Shown here in pieces: positions 16,366 through 24,938 of a DNA stretch of 64,000 nucleotides. The first letter of the stretch is position 1; each line of letters opens with the position of its first letter. Under the pieces are notes generated by a model. The model was given only the letters and a program-made list of their open reading frames with translations, was not told the DNA's origin and did not search any database. Source of the DNA: JBBDWK01 sp040902885 (GTDB taxonomy: Bacteria > Acidobacteriota > Terriglobia > Bryobacterales > Bryobacteraceae); assembly GCA_040902885.1 (NCBI GenBank), contig JBBDWK010000101.1, positions 1 through 64,000 of the forward strand, read 5' to 3'. Position numbers and translations under genes: made by a program.

Positions 16366-17472
16366 TCACTTAACCGGCAAGAACCTCACGCACATCGGTC
16401 CAGGCGCTTCAACAGTCGGACCTGTAGGGGAAAGCCGGCCGGTCTTCTTATCGATTCGAAAGACGACCACGTTGTTGCTGCTCTGATTGAGGGCCAGCAA
16501 GAACAATCCGGTGGGGTCGATCCCGAAGTTTCGCGGCGCCCGCCCCTGCGTATCCACGTTATCCACGAGAGTCACCGTGCCCCGCGGGCCAATCGAAAAC
16601 ACGGCGATGGTGTTGTGCCCGCGATTCGATCCATATAAGAACTTACCCGACGGATGAACCAGCACCTCCGCCGTGGATAAGTCGCTGGTTACAGCGACAC
16701 CTTTTGGCAGGGTCGAGGCGGTCTGGATCTCCTTCAGCACTCCTTCCTTGGCGTCGTAGTCAAAAACCGTGACGGTGCATGAGATCTCATTGATCGCATA
16801 TGCGTGCTTTGCGTTCGGATGAAACGTGAAGTGTCGAGGCCCGGAACGCGGAGCTACTTGGGCAAACGGCGGCTCATTGGGAGCGATGGTTCCCGCGGCG
16901 GGATCGAACCGGTAGACCATGAGTTTGTCGAGGCCCAGGTCCGCCGCCACCACAAAGCGATTGTCCGGCGACGGATTAATGGAGTGCGCGCGCGGTCCGC
17001 CTTGCCGTTTCGGGTCCGCTACCGTTCCCGAGTGCTGCACGAACGATGAGGCTTCCCGCAGCTTACCGTCCACAGCGATGGGAATCACGGCGACACTCCC
17101 ACCGCCGTAGTTCGCCACCAGTGCGTTCCTGCCGGTGCGATCTACCCGCACATAACACGGGCCTTGGCCTTTGGAAGACACGCTGTTCAGCAGCGTCAGC
17201 TTACCGGACGATGCGTCGACACCGAATGCGCTGACGGTGCCTCCGTTCGCGCCGGACACCGCATAGAGGTATCGCCGGTTCGGATGAATGGCTAGAAAAG
17301 ACGGACGGTCCGCTTCGCCTAACACTCCCATGGGCTGCAGCTTCCCGCTCTTGGAATCGAAGCGGTAGCCGTAGATGCCCGTGGCATTCTGAGGTCCGGA
17401 GCCGGCGATGTAGGCGATGTAGTCCGCTCCCGCGGCGCCGGCGGGCAGCAGCAGCAACGCTAACCAGATCAT
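16366..17472 (-). CDS. Exported lactonase-family beta-propeller (6-phosphogluconolactonase-like)
   Basis: A 368-aa protein with a signal peptide (MIWLALLLLPAGAAG) and seven-bladed propeller repeats typical of the YbhE/lactonase family, including RPSFLAIHPNRRYLYAV, GPRHFTFHPNAKHAYAI and VLVHPSGKFLYGSNRG. Cytoplasmic members hydrolyse 6-phosphogluconolactone; exported acidobacterial copies probably act on other lactones or only bind ligands. GGAGA lies 9 bases before the ATG at 17472, which begins the signal peptide. It is divergent from the PQQ-like propeller gene. Confidence 0.8.
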   Translation of the reverse strand: MIWLALLLLPAGAAGADYIAYIAGSGPQNATGIYGYRFDSKSGKLQPMGVLGEADRPSFLAIHPNRRYLYAVSGANGGTVSAFGVDASSGKLTLLNSVSSKGQGPCYVRVDRTGRNALVANYGGGSVAVIPIAVDGKLREASSFVQHSGTVADPKRQGGPRAHSINPSPDNRFVVAADLGLDKLMVYRFDPAAGTIAPNEPPFAQVAPRSGPRHFTFHPNAKHAYAINEISCTVTVFDYDAKEGVLKEIQTASTLPKGVAVTSDLSTAEVLVHPSGKFLYGSNRGHNTIAVFSIGPRGTVTLVDNVDTQGRAPRNFGIDPTGLFLLALNQSSNNVVVFRIDKKTGRLSPTGPTVEAPGPMCVRFLPVK

Positions 17473-17580
17473 TGTCACGTGTCTCCAGGAAACCACGATT
17501 CGTGGGTATGCGCAAATACTACCGCACTCAGCCTTGGCGTATACTTCGGATGTCGAGAACCACAAGGAAGTTCTCTTTCA

Positions 17581-18849
17581 ATGAAGCATGCTTGGATTTC
17601 ACTGCTCGTGGCGTTTACTGCATCCCTCTTTAGCACGCCTGTTCCTGATGAAGCCGCCGGCCATCCTACCGATTGGCCTCGCTGGAGAGGGCCAAATGCC
17701 GATGGAGTGGCGGACGGCCGCACGCTTCCATTGAAATGGAGCCAGACGGAAAACGTCCGTTGGTCGGTGACGCTGCCGGGTTGGGGAACCAGTTCGCCTG
17801 TGGTCTACGGAGACCGGCTCTTCGTCACCTCGCAAGTGGAACAAGGCGGAAAGAAATCACTGCTGACGCTGTGCTTGCGCCGGGACACAGGCAAGGAATT
17901 GTGGCGGCATGACTTTGGGCTTGGCACAGATCAGCGGTCGCACGAGAAATCCAATCTTGCCGTGAATACCCCGGCCGTCACTGAGGATGCGGTCTACGTC
18001 GCTTTCGGCAATTCGGATATTGCCCGCTACTCCCACGAAGGCGAACTGATTTGGGTCACTCGGTACATGGCCATATTCGGCGATCCCGGAATGGCATGGG
18101 GGTATGGAGTGAGTCCCCTCGTTCTGGAGGATTCCGTCCTGCTCCCGTGGGATCATCACAAAGGCCCTTGCTATCTGATTGGGCTTGATAAACGAACCGG
18201 CCGGATTCTCTGGAAGAAAGATCGCCCCATAGGCACGAACCACACAACACCGCTCCTTGTAAAGCATCATGGACAGGCCGACATTCTCGTGTCCGGGAAG
18301 AACCGCCTCACTGCTTTTGACGCCCGGACGCACACCGAGTTGTGGAAATATGGCGAAGGCGAGGGGCCGTTCAACGGCGAAATCATCGTGAGTCCGATCT
18401 ATGGAGACGGCATGGTGTTCTTGCAATTGTGGCGGCAGAGTCCAATCCACGCAATCCGACTTGCCGGCAACGGGCAGCCTCCGGAGTTGGTGTGGGTCAG
18501 CGAAAAGCCGGGGCCACAGGAACCATCGCCAATCTATTATCGAGGATTGTTGTACGCCCTGATGGACAACGGTGTGCTGGTCTGTCTCGACGGAAAGACC
18601 GGCAGGGAGATCTACCGGCATCGGCTGGGCGGCGCCTGCAACTCTTCCCCGATCGCCAGTGAGGGACGTATCTACCTGAGCAACAACGAGGGCACAACTT
18701 TCATAGTCAAGGCCGGACGCGAGTTCGAATTGCTGGGCACAAACACTCTTGGGGAGAGAATCACCGCATCACCTGCGGTTTCCGGAAACGAATTGTTTTA
18801 CCGAACCGACTCGCACGTGTACTGCATCGGAGAGCAAACCAGACGCTGA
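17581..18849 (+). CDS. Exported PQQ-binding-like beta-propeller protein
   Basis: A 422-aa protein with a signal peptide (MKHAWISLLVAFTASLF), then DWPRWRGPNADG, the hallmark start of PQQ-like propellers abundant in acidobacteria and planctomycetes. Repeated blades contain W-x-x-x-L/T-G motifs (TGKELWRHDF, TGRILWKKD, HTELWKYG). No catalytic dehydrogenase residues of quinoprotein alcohol dehydrogenases stand out, and the protein is shorter than those enzymes. A role in periplasmic binding or assembly is possible. A TATACT box at 17537-17542 could be its -10. Confidence 0.8.
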   Translation: MKHAWISLLVAFTASLFSTPVPDEAAGHPTDWPRWRGPNADGVADGRTLPLKWSQTENVRWSVTLPGWGTSSPVVYGDRLFVTSQVEQGGKKSLLTLCLRRDTGKELWRHDFGLGTDQRSHEKSNLAVNTPAVTEDAVYVAFGNSDIARYSHEGELIWVTRYMAIFGDPGMAWGYGVSPLVLEDSVLLPWDHHKGPCYLIGLDKRTGRILWKKDRPIGTNHTTPLLVKHHGQADILVSGKNRLTAFDARTHTELWKYGEGEGPFNGEIIVSPIYGDGMVFLQLWRQSPIHAIRLAGNGQPPELVWVSEKPGPQEPSPIYYRGLLYALMDNGVLVCLDGKTGREIYRHRLGGACNSSPIASEGRIYLSNNEGTTFIVKAGREFELLGTNTLGERITASPAVSGNELFYRTDSHVYCIGEQTRR

Positions 18850-18931
18850 TGCTCTATTGAACCTGGTTCGCGAGCTGCTCCCCGCTCATTCATCCCGCAA
18901 CGCTGTCCACGGATCGACTCGCGACGCTCGC

Positions 18932-19885
18932 CTAACCCGGGCGCTGGTGTTGCTCCCGATACCACTCCAGCGTCAACCGCAACCCCTCTTCAAATGAAAA
19001 TTGGGGTGCGTGACCCAGTTCTGCCACGGCCCGGGTGGTATCGGCCTGGGAGTCCCGCACATCGCCGGGGCGCGGCTGGCCGTATTGCGCCGGAATGTCC
19101 GTGCTTTCGAGTTTCTGCAGCAGCGCCCACGCTTGATTCAGTGAGATGCGGCCGCCGTTGCCCGCGTTGAAGACCTTGCCGGTCACGCCCGAAGCCTCCG
19201 CTGCCTTCAGGTTCAGCGACACCACATCGTCCACGTAGGTAAAGTCGCGCGTCTGCTCGCCATCCCCGAAAATCGTGGGCGGGCGGCGGTCGAGGATCGC
19301 TTTCATAAATACCGAAAGCACGCCCGAATACGGACTCGAGGGATCCTGCCGTGGCCCGTATACGTTGAAGTAGCGAAGAGAGACGGTCTCCAGTCCATAA
19401 CAGGAGCTGAAGACGCTCGCGTAATACTCGCCTGTCAACTTTTGCAGAGCGTACGGAGATTTAGGCCGCGGAAACATGGTTTCTACCTTGGGCAGTTCCA
19501 CCGTGTCGCCATAGGCCGAAGAAGACGCGGCGTAGACCACGCGCCGCACACCCGCGTCCTTTGCCGCGCGCAGCACCTGGAACGTGCCGTCGATGTTGCA
19601 CTCGTGCGAAGGCGCGGGATCGTCGATCGAGCGGGGCACGGAAGGAATGGCCGCCTCGTGAAATACCACGGCCGCATCGCGCATCAGCCGCGCCATCCGA
19701 TCGTAGTCGCGAACGTCGACCCGCTCGAAGTCCATTGGCCCACACACTCCCTCCAGGTTCCGTTCGGACCCGGTGAGCAGATTGTCGATGACCACAACCC
19801 GCGAGGCTCCTCGCGCCAGCAGCCCCCGGACAATGGCGGAACCGATGAAGCCGGCTCCTCCCGTGACCACATAGCGATGGCTCAA
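18932..19885 (-). CDS. NAD-dependent nucleotide-sugar epimerase/dehydratase (SDR)
   Basis: A 317-aa extended SDR. The Rossmann motif VTGGAGFIGS is at the N-terminus, and the catalytic YxxxK (SPYALQKLTGEYY) follows ASSSAYG. The substrate-side motif RYFNVYGPRQDP is typical of UDP-glucose/UDP-GlcNAc 4-epimerase-like enzymes. The TTG at 19885 was chosen because it overlaps the upstream stop (TTGA) and sits right before the first strand; longer starts run into the upstream gene. It probably makes a sugar nucleotide for surface glycans, fitting the glycosyltransferase further upstream in the run. The exact sugar is unknown. Confidence 0.82.
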   Translation of the reverse strand: MSHRYVVTGGAGFIGSAIVRGLLARGASRVVVIDNLLTGSERNLEGVCGPMDFERVDVRDYDRMARLMRDAAVVFHEAAIPSVPRSIDDPAPSHECNIDGTFQVLRAAKDAGVRRVVYAASSSAYGDTVELPKVETMFPRPKSPYALQKLTGEYYASVFSSCYGLETVSLRYFNVYGPRQDPSSPYSGVLSVFMKAILDRRPPTIFGDGEQTRDFTYVDDVVSLNLKAAEASGVTGKVFNAGNGGRISLNQAWALLQKLESTDIPAQYGQPRPGDVRDSQADTTRAVAELGHAPQFSFEEGLRLTLEWYREQHQRPG

Positions 19886-20718
19886 TCGGCTATCTCCGCG
19901 ATCTGCCTGCTCAAAAACCGCAACGACTCGCGCGCGATATTCTCCGCCCCGGCGGTGAAGTCGAACACTTCGAGCGAAATCCATCCGCGATAGCCGCGCT
20001 CCGCCAGGACCCGGAACATCGGCCGGTAGTCGTAACAGCCGCTGCCGGGATGGCGGCCATCCAGCTCATTCACGTGGATGTGCCGGATGAGGTCCATGTG
20101 CCGGTCCACAACGGCGGCGTGCGGATCGGATTCATCGGCGGCGTTGTGCGTGTCGAACATGGTCTGAATCGCCGGAGAGCCGATGCCGCGCACGATAGCG
20201 GCTGCTTCAGCGAGCGTATTCACAATGTCGCTCTCGCGCCGGGGCAGCGCTTCCACCAGAATGGTCACCCCGCGTTCCTCGGCATGCGGAGCTACCGAAG
20301 CCAGGCCGTCCACGTAACGCCGCGCAGCCTCCTCGGACGTGGAGCCGCCCGTCGAGGTCCGCTGTTTGGGCGACCCGAAAACCATAATTCCTTCCGGTCC
20401 CAGGTCCGCGCACAGGTCGATCAGGTTATGGATGTGCCGCCAGCTTCTCTCGCGCAGCGCATCGTCGGGCGTAGTGACGTGCAGCCCCTTGGGACTGACC
20501 ATCAGCCAGTGCAATCCCACGAAGTCGAGGCCTTCGGAGTCCATAATGGACCGGAAGCCTTTGCGTCTGGTGCTGGAGATGGCGGCGGGGTCTTCGGCCA
20601 GTGTGAAGGGCGAGATCTCGATGCCTTGATAACCCGCCTTGCGGATGGCCCGGCAAGACTCGGCGAAGTCCCAGTTCTCGAAGACTTCGTTACAAATGGA
20701 ATGGCGGAATGAGGTCAT
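19882..20718 (-). CDS. Sugar phosphate isomerase/epimerase family protein (TIM barrel)
   Basis: A 278-aa AP-endonuclease-2/xylose-isomerase-like barrel: GYQGIEISPFTLAED near the start, VEALPRRESDIVNT, MFDTHNAADE, RHIHVNELDG and ISLEVFDF supply the usual Glu, Asp and His metal ligands. Related proteins include hydroxypyruvate isomerase and inosose epimerases. There is no signal peptide. It overlaps the downstream epimerase by 4 bases and follows the glycosyltransferase gene by 18 bases, so the three form an operon. The substrate is not predictable. Confidence 0.8.
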   Translation of the reverse strand: MTSFRHSICNEVFENWDFAESCRAIRKAGYQGIEISPFTLAEDPAAISSTRRKGFRSIMDSEGLDFVGLHWLMVSPKGLHVTTPDDALRERSWRHIHNLIDLCADLGPEGIMVFGSPKQRTSTGGSTSEEAARRYVDGLASVAPHAEERGVTILVEALPRRESDIVNTLAEAAAIVRGIGSPAIQTMFDTHNAADESDPHAAVVDRHMDLIRHIHVNELDGRHPGSGCYDYRPMFRVLAERGYRGWISLEVFDFTAGAENIARESLRFLSRQIAEIAD

Positions 20719-20736
20719 GGGAAGATCCAGTTTAAA

Positions 20737-22155
20737 CTACAGATCGCTTCGTTTGCGTGCCAGCAGAAGCAGCGAAAGACCGGACCATGGCAGAACTCTA
20801 TCCACGCGCCGCCACAGCCAGACTGTCTTGTCGAAGATCTTGAGTGTCACTTTATTGATGCGGGTCCGTCCCAGCAGGCGGCTGTTGATCCACCAGGCCG
20901 GAGTGCCGATCTTGTTCCAATGGGTCGCCTTCTCCACCCGGAAGCCGGCGCCTTCCAGCAGCTTGCGCGCCTCCTCCGTGTGGAAGCGGCGCTTGTGTCC
21001 GGTGGCTTCGTCGAGCGTCCCGCGCAGCCTCGGCCCGCGCGGGACCAGAGCGAGCAGCGTGCCGTCCGGCTTCAGCAGACCGCGGATACGGGCCAGAACG
21101 CCGGCGGGATCGTCGGTATCGGCCAGCACGTTGATCGCGATCACCGTATCGAAGCGACTGCCCTGCAGGCTCGCAAAGTCCGCGGGATCGCCCGGATCGA
21201 GAGGAAGCACGCTCACGTTGGGCGTGCGCAGAAAACGGTTCCCGAGGGCGTGCAGATGCAGCGGGTCCTTCTCGGCGGCCACGTACAGCAGGCGCCTGGA
21301 CAGGAGCCGCGCCGCGAGATTGCCGATCCCCGCGCCCATCTCGAGCACCGTATCGCCGACGTACGGCCGCAGGACTCCGGTGAGCCAGTTCAGATACTGC
21401 GGCGTGCCGGTGAGCGTGTTCAGGTGGCCGCGGCCATAGGGCGCCGAATACAAGTCGTCGATCAGCCAGAACTTGAAGATCACCCCCAGCGCCTTTACGC
21501 CGTCCTTCCAGCCGATCTTCTTGCCCTCTTCGTAGGTGCGCCCGTGATAGCTGATGGGCACTTCGTAGATGCGCAGCTTCCGCTTGGCGCACTTCATCAC
21601 GATCTCGGGTTCGAACCCGAAGCGCTCGGAGCGGATGGGGATGCTCTTCAGCAGATCCGTCCGGAAGGCTTTGTAGCAGGTCTCCATGTCCGTCAGGTTG
21701 AGATTGCAGAACATGTTGGAGAGCAGCGTCAGCCCCTTGTTGAGCATGGAGTGCCAGAACAGCAGCACGCGCGTCTGCTCTCCCGCCAGGTAGCGGGAAC
21801 CGAAGACCGCATCGGCGTGGCCGTCCAGCAGGGGACGCAGCAGGCGCGGATACTCCGCCGGATCGTACTCCAGGTCGGCATCCTGAATCAGCGCGAAGTC
21901 GCCCTCGGCGCGTTCAATCGCGCTGCGCACCGCGGCGCCCTTGCCGCGATTCTTTTCGTGCCGGAACAGCCGGATTTCCGGCCGCTCGGCGGCCAACCGC
22001 TCCAGGATGGCGAAGGTGCCGTCCGTGGAGCGGTCGTCCACCACAATCAGCTCGCGCTCCAGGTTCTCCGGCAGTGGGGTCGAAAGCACCAGCGAGATGC
22101 ACCGCTCCACGACAGCGCGTTCGTTATATACCGGCATCAGGATGGAAAGCTTCAT
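20737..22155 (-). CDS. Glycosyltransferase family 2 fused to a class I methyltransferase
   Basis: A 472-aa protein starting MKLSILMPVYNERAVVERC. Residues 1-235 are a DPM1-like GT2 domain with VVDDRSTDGT, the metal-binding DADLEYDP and a late GRTYEEGKKIGWKDG. Residues of about 255-440 are a SAM-dependent methyltransferase, with motif I as VLEMGAGIGNLAARL and later FDTVIAINVLADTDDP. A hydrophobic C-terminus may touch the membrane. One polypeptide could transfer a sugar to a polyprenyl phosphate and methylate the product or a linked molecule. The upstream 84-codon extension was rejected because it runs through the divergent promoter and opposing gene. Confidence 0.85.
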   Translation of the reverse strand: MKLSILMPVYNERAVVERCISLVLSTPLPENLERELIVVDDRSTDGTFAILERLAAERPEIRLFRHEKNRGKGAAVRSAIERAEGDFALIQDADLEYDPAEYPRLLRPLLDGHADAVFGSRYLAGEQTRVLLFWHSMLNKGLTLLSNMFCNLNLTDMETCYKAFRTDLLKSIPIRSERFGFEPEIVMKCAKRKLRIYEVPISYHGRTYEEGKKIGWKDGVKALGVIFKFWLIDDLYSAPYGRGHLNTLTGTPQYLNWLTGVLRPYVGDTVLEMGAGIGNLAARLLSRRLLYVAAEKDPLHLHALGNRFLRTPNVSVLPLDPGDPADFASLQGSRFDTVIAINVLADTDDPAGVLARIRGLLKPDGTLLALVPRGPRLRGTLDEATGHKRRFHTEEARKLLEGAGFRVEKATHWNKIGTPAWWINSRLLGRTRINKVTLKIFDKTVWLWRRVDRVLPWSGLSLLLLARKRSDL

Positions 22156-22174
22156 TCGGCTGGACACCGGCGGG

Positions 22175-22180
22175 TATAAT
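22175..22180 (+). promoter_or_regulatory. TATAAT -10 box before the Gfo/Idh gene
   Basis: A perfect TATAAT preceded by GGG stands 42 bases before the ATG at 22223. No convincing -35 is present at 16-18 bp. An identical GGGTATAAT lies at 24906-24914 before the TonB receptor gene. Confidence 0.4.
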
Positions 22181-22222
22181 GATGGCGATCCGTCATATTC
22201 GGAACGAAGATTGGAGTTGATA

Positions 22223-23359
22223 ATGAGCCATGATAGCAGTCGCCGCGATTTCTTCACCCACTCCGGCATAGCGGCCGGGGTTTCCCTGGTTGGCTTCCGC
22301 ACGGCCTTCGGCGCGCAGGCAAATTCGGCCCTCTCCGTCGGGCTGATTGGCTGCGGGCGGCGGGGCACGCACGTGACCGGGCTGTTTGCGCAGAACGAGT
22401 TCGCCAAGGTGACCGCGCTGTGCGATATCTATGACGACCAGATCGCGGCCGCCAGCAAAAAGTTCTCCGGCGCGCGAACGTTCAAGAACCTGCGGGATCT
22501 GCTGGCCAGCGACGTGGACGCCGTGGTCATCGCCACGCCGCCGTATCTTCACCCCGAGCACTTCGAAGCGGCCGTGAAGGCGCGCAAGCACATCTTTATG
22601 GAAAAACCGGCGGGAGTGGACGTGGCCGGGTGCAAGCGCGTGATCGAGGCGGGGAAGAAGGCCGACCCAACGAAACGGATTACGGTCGACTACCAGCAGC
22701 GCTACGGCACGGACTATCGCAAGGCTTTCGAGATCGTGAAGTCCGGCGAGCTGGGCGCGATCAAAATGGTGCGCGCCTCGTGGCTGGGCGGCGATTTGCC
22801 GCGCCGCAGCGGCCATCCGAAGTCCGAGGAGAAGATGCGGAACTGGCTCTTCTACCGGGAATTTTCGGGCGATATCATCGTCGAGCAAAACTGCCACAAC
22901 CTGGACGTCGTGAACTGGTTCACGGGAGCGCACCCCATCAAGGCCTCCGGTTACGGCGGGCGGCAAGTGCGCACGGACATCGGCGATATCATGGACAACC
23001 TCGCCGCCACCTTCCATTTCGCCAATGGCCTGGTCTTCAGCTACAGCGCCAACCAGATCTCGAAGGGAGGGTTCAGCGACGTCTCGGAAACCTTCATCTG
23101 CGAGAAGGGCGCTGTTACCACATCGCGCCGCGGCTACAAGCTCTATGCGGGGAAAGAGCGCAACTCCCCACCCATTGAAGTAGTCACAAAAGGCGACATC
23201 ACCAAGGACGCAGTGGACGAATTCATCCTCGGCGCCCGGACCGGCAAGATCGAGAACGCCTCGCTGAGCGCCGCGGAGAGCACCTTGACCGCGATCATGG
23301 CCCGCGAGGCCATCTACACCGGCCGCGAGACGACCTGGGACGGCTTGATCCGATCCTGA
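22223..23359 (+). CDS. Tat-exported Gfo/Idh/MocA family oxidoreductase
   Basis: A 378-aa protein with a Tat signal (SSRRDFFTHSGIAAGVSLVG), then the NAD(P) Rossmann motif VGLIGCGRRGTHV and the family motif EKPAGVDVAGC around the catalytic Lys. A C-terminal substrate domain follows, with EQNCHNLDVVNW. GGAG lies 6 bases before the ATG. Such exported members in acidobacteria and planctomycetes probably carry a tightly bound cofactor and act on glycosides or sugars by redox-assisted chemistry; this is inference. It is divergent from the glycosyltransferase-methyltransferase gene. Confidence 0.85.
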   Translation: MSHDSSRRDFFTHSGIAAGVSLVGFRTAFGAQANSALSVGLIGCGRRGTHVTGLFAQNEFAKVTALCDIYDDQIAAASKKFSGARTFKNLRDLLASDVDAVVIATPPYLHPEHFEAAVKARKHIFMEKPAGVDVAGCKRVIEAGKKADPTKRITVDYQQRYGTDYRKAFEIVKSGELGAIKMVRASWLGGDLPRRSGHPKSEEKMRNWLFYREFSGDIIVEQNCHNLDVVNWFTGAHPIKASGYGGRQVRTDIGDIMDNLAATFHFANGLVFSYSANQISKGGFSDVSETFICEKGAVTTSRRGYKLYAGKERNSPPIEVVTKGDITKDAVDEFILGARTGKIENASLSAAESTLTAIMAREAIYTGRETTWDGLIRS

Positions 23360-23488
23360 GCCTCCGATTGTCTGGTACTTCCGATTTCGCTTGCCGGCGC
23401 GCGCAGTTCTGTACCCCTCACGCCGGCCTCTGAGGCCGATGGTCTGCCGATTGCTCTCAGTTGATGGTCTGTCAGCCTGGAAATCTGC

Positions 23489-24823
23489 ATGGAAATTCAG
23501 CCCATCGATTCGTGCCGCCACCGCATTCCGCGCGATGAACGCCGCGGGATGCGTACGGATGTGATTGTTTATGCCAGCGACAATCTGTTGGATCAGATCC
23601 GCAAGGACCTCTCGCTGGAGCAGGCCATGAACGTGGCCACTTTGCCGGGCATCGTCGGGCCGAGCCTCGCCATGCCGGATATTCATCAGGGATACGGCTT
23701 CCCCATCGGCGGAGTGGTGGCCACCGACTTCCAGTACGGCGTGGTCTCTCCGGGCGGTGTGGGTTTCGACATCAACTGCGGCGTGCGGCTGTTGCGTACC
23801 TCACTCAAGGAAGGCGAAGTCAGGCGGCGCTTGCAGCCCTTGATGGAGCAGGTGTTCCGCGATGTTCCGTCCGGCGCCGGTTCGACTGGACCCGTCAAGA
23901 TCGGCGAGCGGCAACTGGACGAAGTGTTGCTTCAGGGCGCGTATTGGATGGTGCTCAACGGTTATGGCGAGAGCCGCGACGTGGAATTCACCGAAGCCGG
24001 CGGGGCGCTCGATGAAGCCGATCCGAACATGGTCTCGGCGCGCGCCAAGCAGCGCGGGCGTACGCAACTCGCGACGCTGGGCGGAGGGAATCATTTTCTG
24101 GAGATTCAGTACGTCGAGAGCGTATCCGACGACGAGGCGGCGAAAGCGCTGGGGATCGCGGCGGGGCAGGTGGTCGTCCTGATCCATTCCGGCTCGCGCG
24201 GCCTCGGTCATCAGGTATGCACCGACTACATGGCCGAAATGAACAGAGTGATGCGACGCTATGAGATCGCTGTGCCCGACCGGCAGTTGGCCTGCGCGCC
24301 GATTGCATCGCCGGAAGGACGGTCCTACCTGGCGGCGATGGCGGCGGCGGCCAACTTTGCATGGGCGAACCGTCAGGGGCTGACTCACTTCCTGCGCGGC
24401 GCTTTCGGTCGGATCTTTGGCGGTGGCGTGCGGCTGGATCTGGTTTACGACGTTGGACACAACATGGCCAACCGCGAACGTCACATCGTGAATGGGCGCA
24501 AGCGCGACGTGCTGGTGCATCGCAACGGGGCGACGCGCGCCTTTCCGCCGGGCCATCGCGAGATTCCGGCCGGCTACCGGGAAGTCGGACAGCCGGTGCT
24601 GGCGCCGGGAAATATGGGTGCGCCCTCCTGGATTCTGGTGGGCGCTTCGGGTGCGATGAAGGAGACCTTCGGGAGCGTGTGCCACGAGGCGGGCCGAATG
24701 ATGAGCCGCACGGCCGCGCCGGAAGCGTACAAGAACGGAGACGAAGTCATCGAGGTGGTCCACGCCGCGGGCCTTGCGCGCAAAGTGGCTCGTTTGGCGC
24801 CCATGGGCGTGATTAAGGGTTGA
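23489..24823 (+). CDS. rtcB: RtcB-family RNA ligase, variant lacking a C-terminal segment
   Basis: A 444-aa RtcB protein. Metal-binding residues are present: D94 and C97 in GVGFDINCG, GGGNHFLEIQ, and VLIHSGSRGLGHQV. RtcB joins 2',3'-cyclic phosphate or 3'-phosphate to 5'-OH RNA ends through a GMP-histidine intermediate. The guanylated His is present (H399), but the motif reads CHEAGRMMSR instead of the usual HGAGR. Directly after MSRT the chain jumps to APEAYK, skipping about 28-34 residues found in E. coli and Pyrococcus RtcB. The C-terminal VARLAPMGVIKG is intact. No archease or RtcR gene is adjacent. Activity may be altered or lost. Confidence 0.85.
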   Translation: MEIQPIDSCRHRIPRDERRGMRTDVIVYASDNLLDQIRKDLSLEQAMNVATLPGIVGPSLAMPDIHQGYGFPIGGVVATDFQYGVVSPGGVGFDINCGVRLLRTSLKEGEVRRRLQPLMEQVFRDVPSGAGSTGPVKIGERQLDEVLLQGAYWMVLNGYGESRDVEFTEAGGALDEADPNMVSARAKQRGRTQLATLGGGNHFLEIQYVESVSDDEAAKALGIAAGQVVVLIHSGSRGLGHQVCTDYMAEMNRVMRRYEIAVPDRQLACAPIASPEGRSYLAAMAAAANFAWANRQGLTHFLRGAFGRIFGGGVRLDLVYDVGHNMANRERHIVNGRKRDVLVHRNGATRAFPPGHREIPAGYREVGQPVLAPGNMGAPSWILVGASGAMKETFGSVCHEAGRMMSRTAAPEAYKNGDEVIEVVHAAGLARKVARLAPMGVIKG

Positions 24824-24938
24824 GGAACGAAAGCCTGCTTCGGGCGGCCCTTCGCAATGGCTTGGTGTATACTTCCGGTCGTTGGACGACTCCAAACGGA
24901 AATCCGGGTATAATCAGGCCAAATAGGAGGGTAGCCGC

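Noticed and set aside
20920..22179. Long plus-strand frame opposite the glycosyltransferase-methyltransferase
   Set aside because: A shadow; both domains on the minus strand are complete.
23424..23438. Hairpin CGGCC-TCTGA-GGCCG between the Gfo/Idh and rtcB genes as a terminator
   Set aside because: The stem is only 5 bp and no T-run follows; nearby repeated GATGGTCTG (23438, 23463) is too short to interpret.
22193..23686. 497-codon minus-strand frame opposite the Gfo/Idh gene
   Set aside because: A shadow running through a divergent promoter and into rtcB; no family motifs.
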